Assembly: GCA_035541995.1 (NCBI GenBank)
Contig: DATKMG010000238.1
Span: forward strand, 1-5,266
Origin: DATKMG01 sp035541995
Lineage (GTDB): Bacteria; Acidobacteriota; Terriglobia; Versatilivoradales; Versatilivoraceae
Direction: 5' to 3'
Length of the DNA: 5,266 nucleotides
The position numbers were made by a program, and so were the translations under genes. Shown here one piece after another: positions 5,122-5,266 of the stretch; the first letter of the stretch is position 1, and each line of letters begins with the position of its first letter. The notes under the pieces were generated by a model. The model worked only from the letters and a program-made list of their open reading frames with translations, did no database searches and was not told where the DNA came from.

Positions 5122-5266
5122 ATTGACGATCAGACGAATCCAGGTGCCGTTTTGTTCATTGAATCGTGGCCGGTTCAGATATTCCCCACCCCACCTTCCG
5201 TTCTGAATGGTTTACACCACGTGTTCAATGTGGTTTCGCTGGGCGTGAGATTATTCGCGAAGCCGT
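5122..5266 (-). other. Unassigned edge region, possible end of another gene
   Basis: No complete gene fits here. One minus-strand frame is open from the window edge to a TGA at 5175-5177 and reads GFANNLTPSETTLNTWCKPF and a few more residues. It could be the C-terminus of an upstream gene, but about 29 codons is too short to judge. It overlaps the in-frame upstream extension of paralogue B. A promoter for the small-gene operon would be expected here or further upstream; I see no convincing -35/-10 pair. Confidence 0.25.

Overview
The window looks like a piece of a Verrucomicrobiota chromosome, probably of the Pedosphaera/Limisphaerales kind. This is inferred from protein style and not from any marker gene. 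The hydrolase ends in the short beta-rich tail closing on 'FYR' that is common in secreted proteins of that phylum. A secreted ThuA-like protein, a small lysine/alanine-rich DNA-binding-like protein with 'KARW'-type repeats, and start sites with weak or absent Shine-Dalgarno sequences fit the same picture. No rRNA, tRNA or CRISPR was seen.

Layout, left to right. (1) 1-34, minus: the first codons of a gene with a signal-peptide-like start, cut by the window edge. (2) 69-1187, minus: an alpha/beta hydrolase with a GHSQG nucleophile elbow and a C-terminal sandwich-like tail. Its 5' end is suspicious: a well-placed ATG with a good ribosome binding site lies upstream at 1277, but a TGA blocks that frame. 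(3) 1362-2177, plus: an intact exported ThuA-domain protein, divergent from the hydrolase. (4) About 2187-2580, minus: a decayed CPBP (CAAX-type) intramembrane protease gene, recognisable in two frames joined by one extra base and cut off after its first catalytic motif. (5) 2671-3987, minus: an intact IS1380-family transposase preceded by a promoter candidate and a hairpin that covers its start codon and ribosome binding site. (6) 4135-4166: a terminator hairpin. (7) 4186-5121, minus: a probable three-gene operon of two adjacent small paralogues of unknown function followed by a histone-H1-like triple-repeat protein. (8) 5122-5266: mostly unexplained, with an in-frame upstream extension of the last small gene and a possible C-terminal scrap of another reading frame at the edge.

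How it fits together: the left half encodes exported proteins likely to act on extracellular or periplasmic substrates. The middle is a scar region where a membrane protease gene has decayed next to an insertion sequence. The right half is a compact set of small basic proteins. The least described element is the pair of small paralogues sharing G-Q-x-W-K ... G-K-R-L-x-x-Y-K ... F/Y-L-K ... A-V-L, transcribed ahead of the histone-like gene. The most mechanistically suggestive one is the start-codon hairpin of the transposase.
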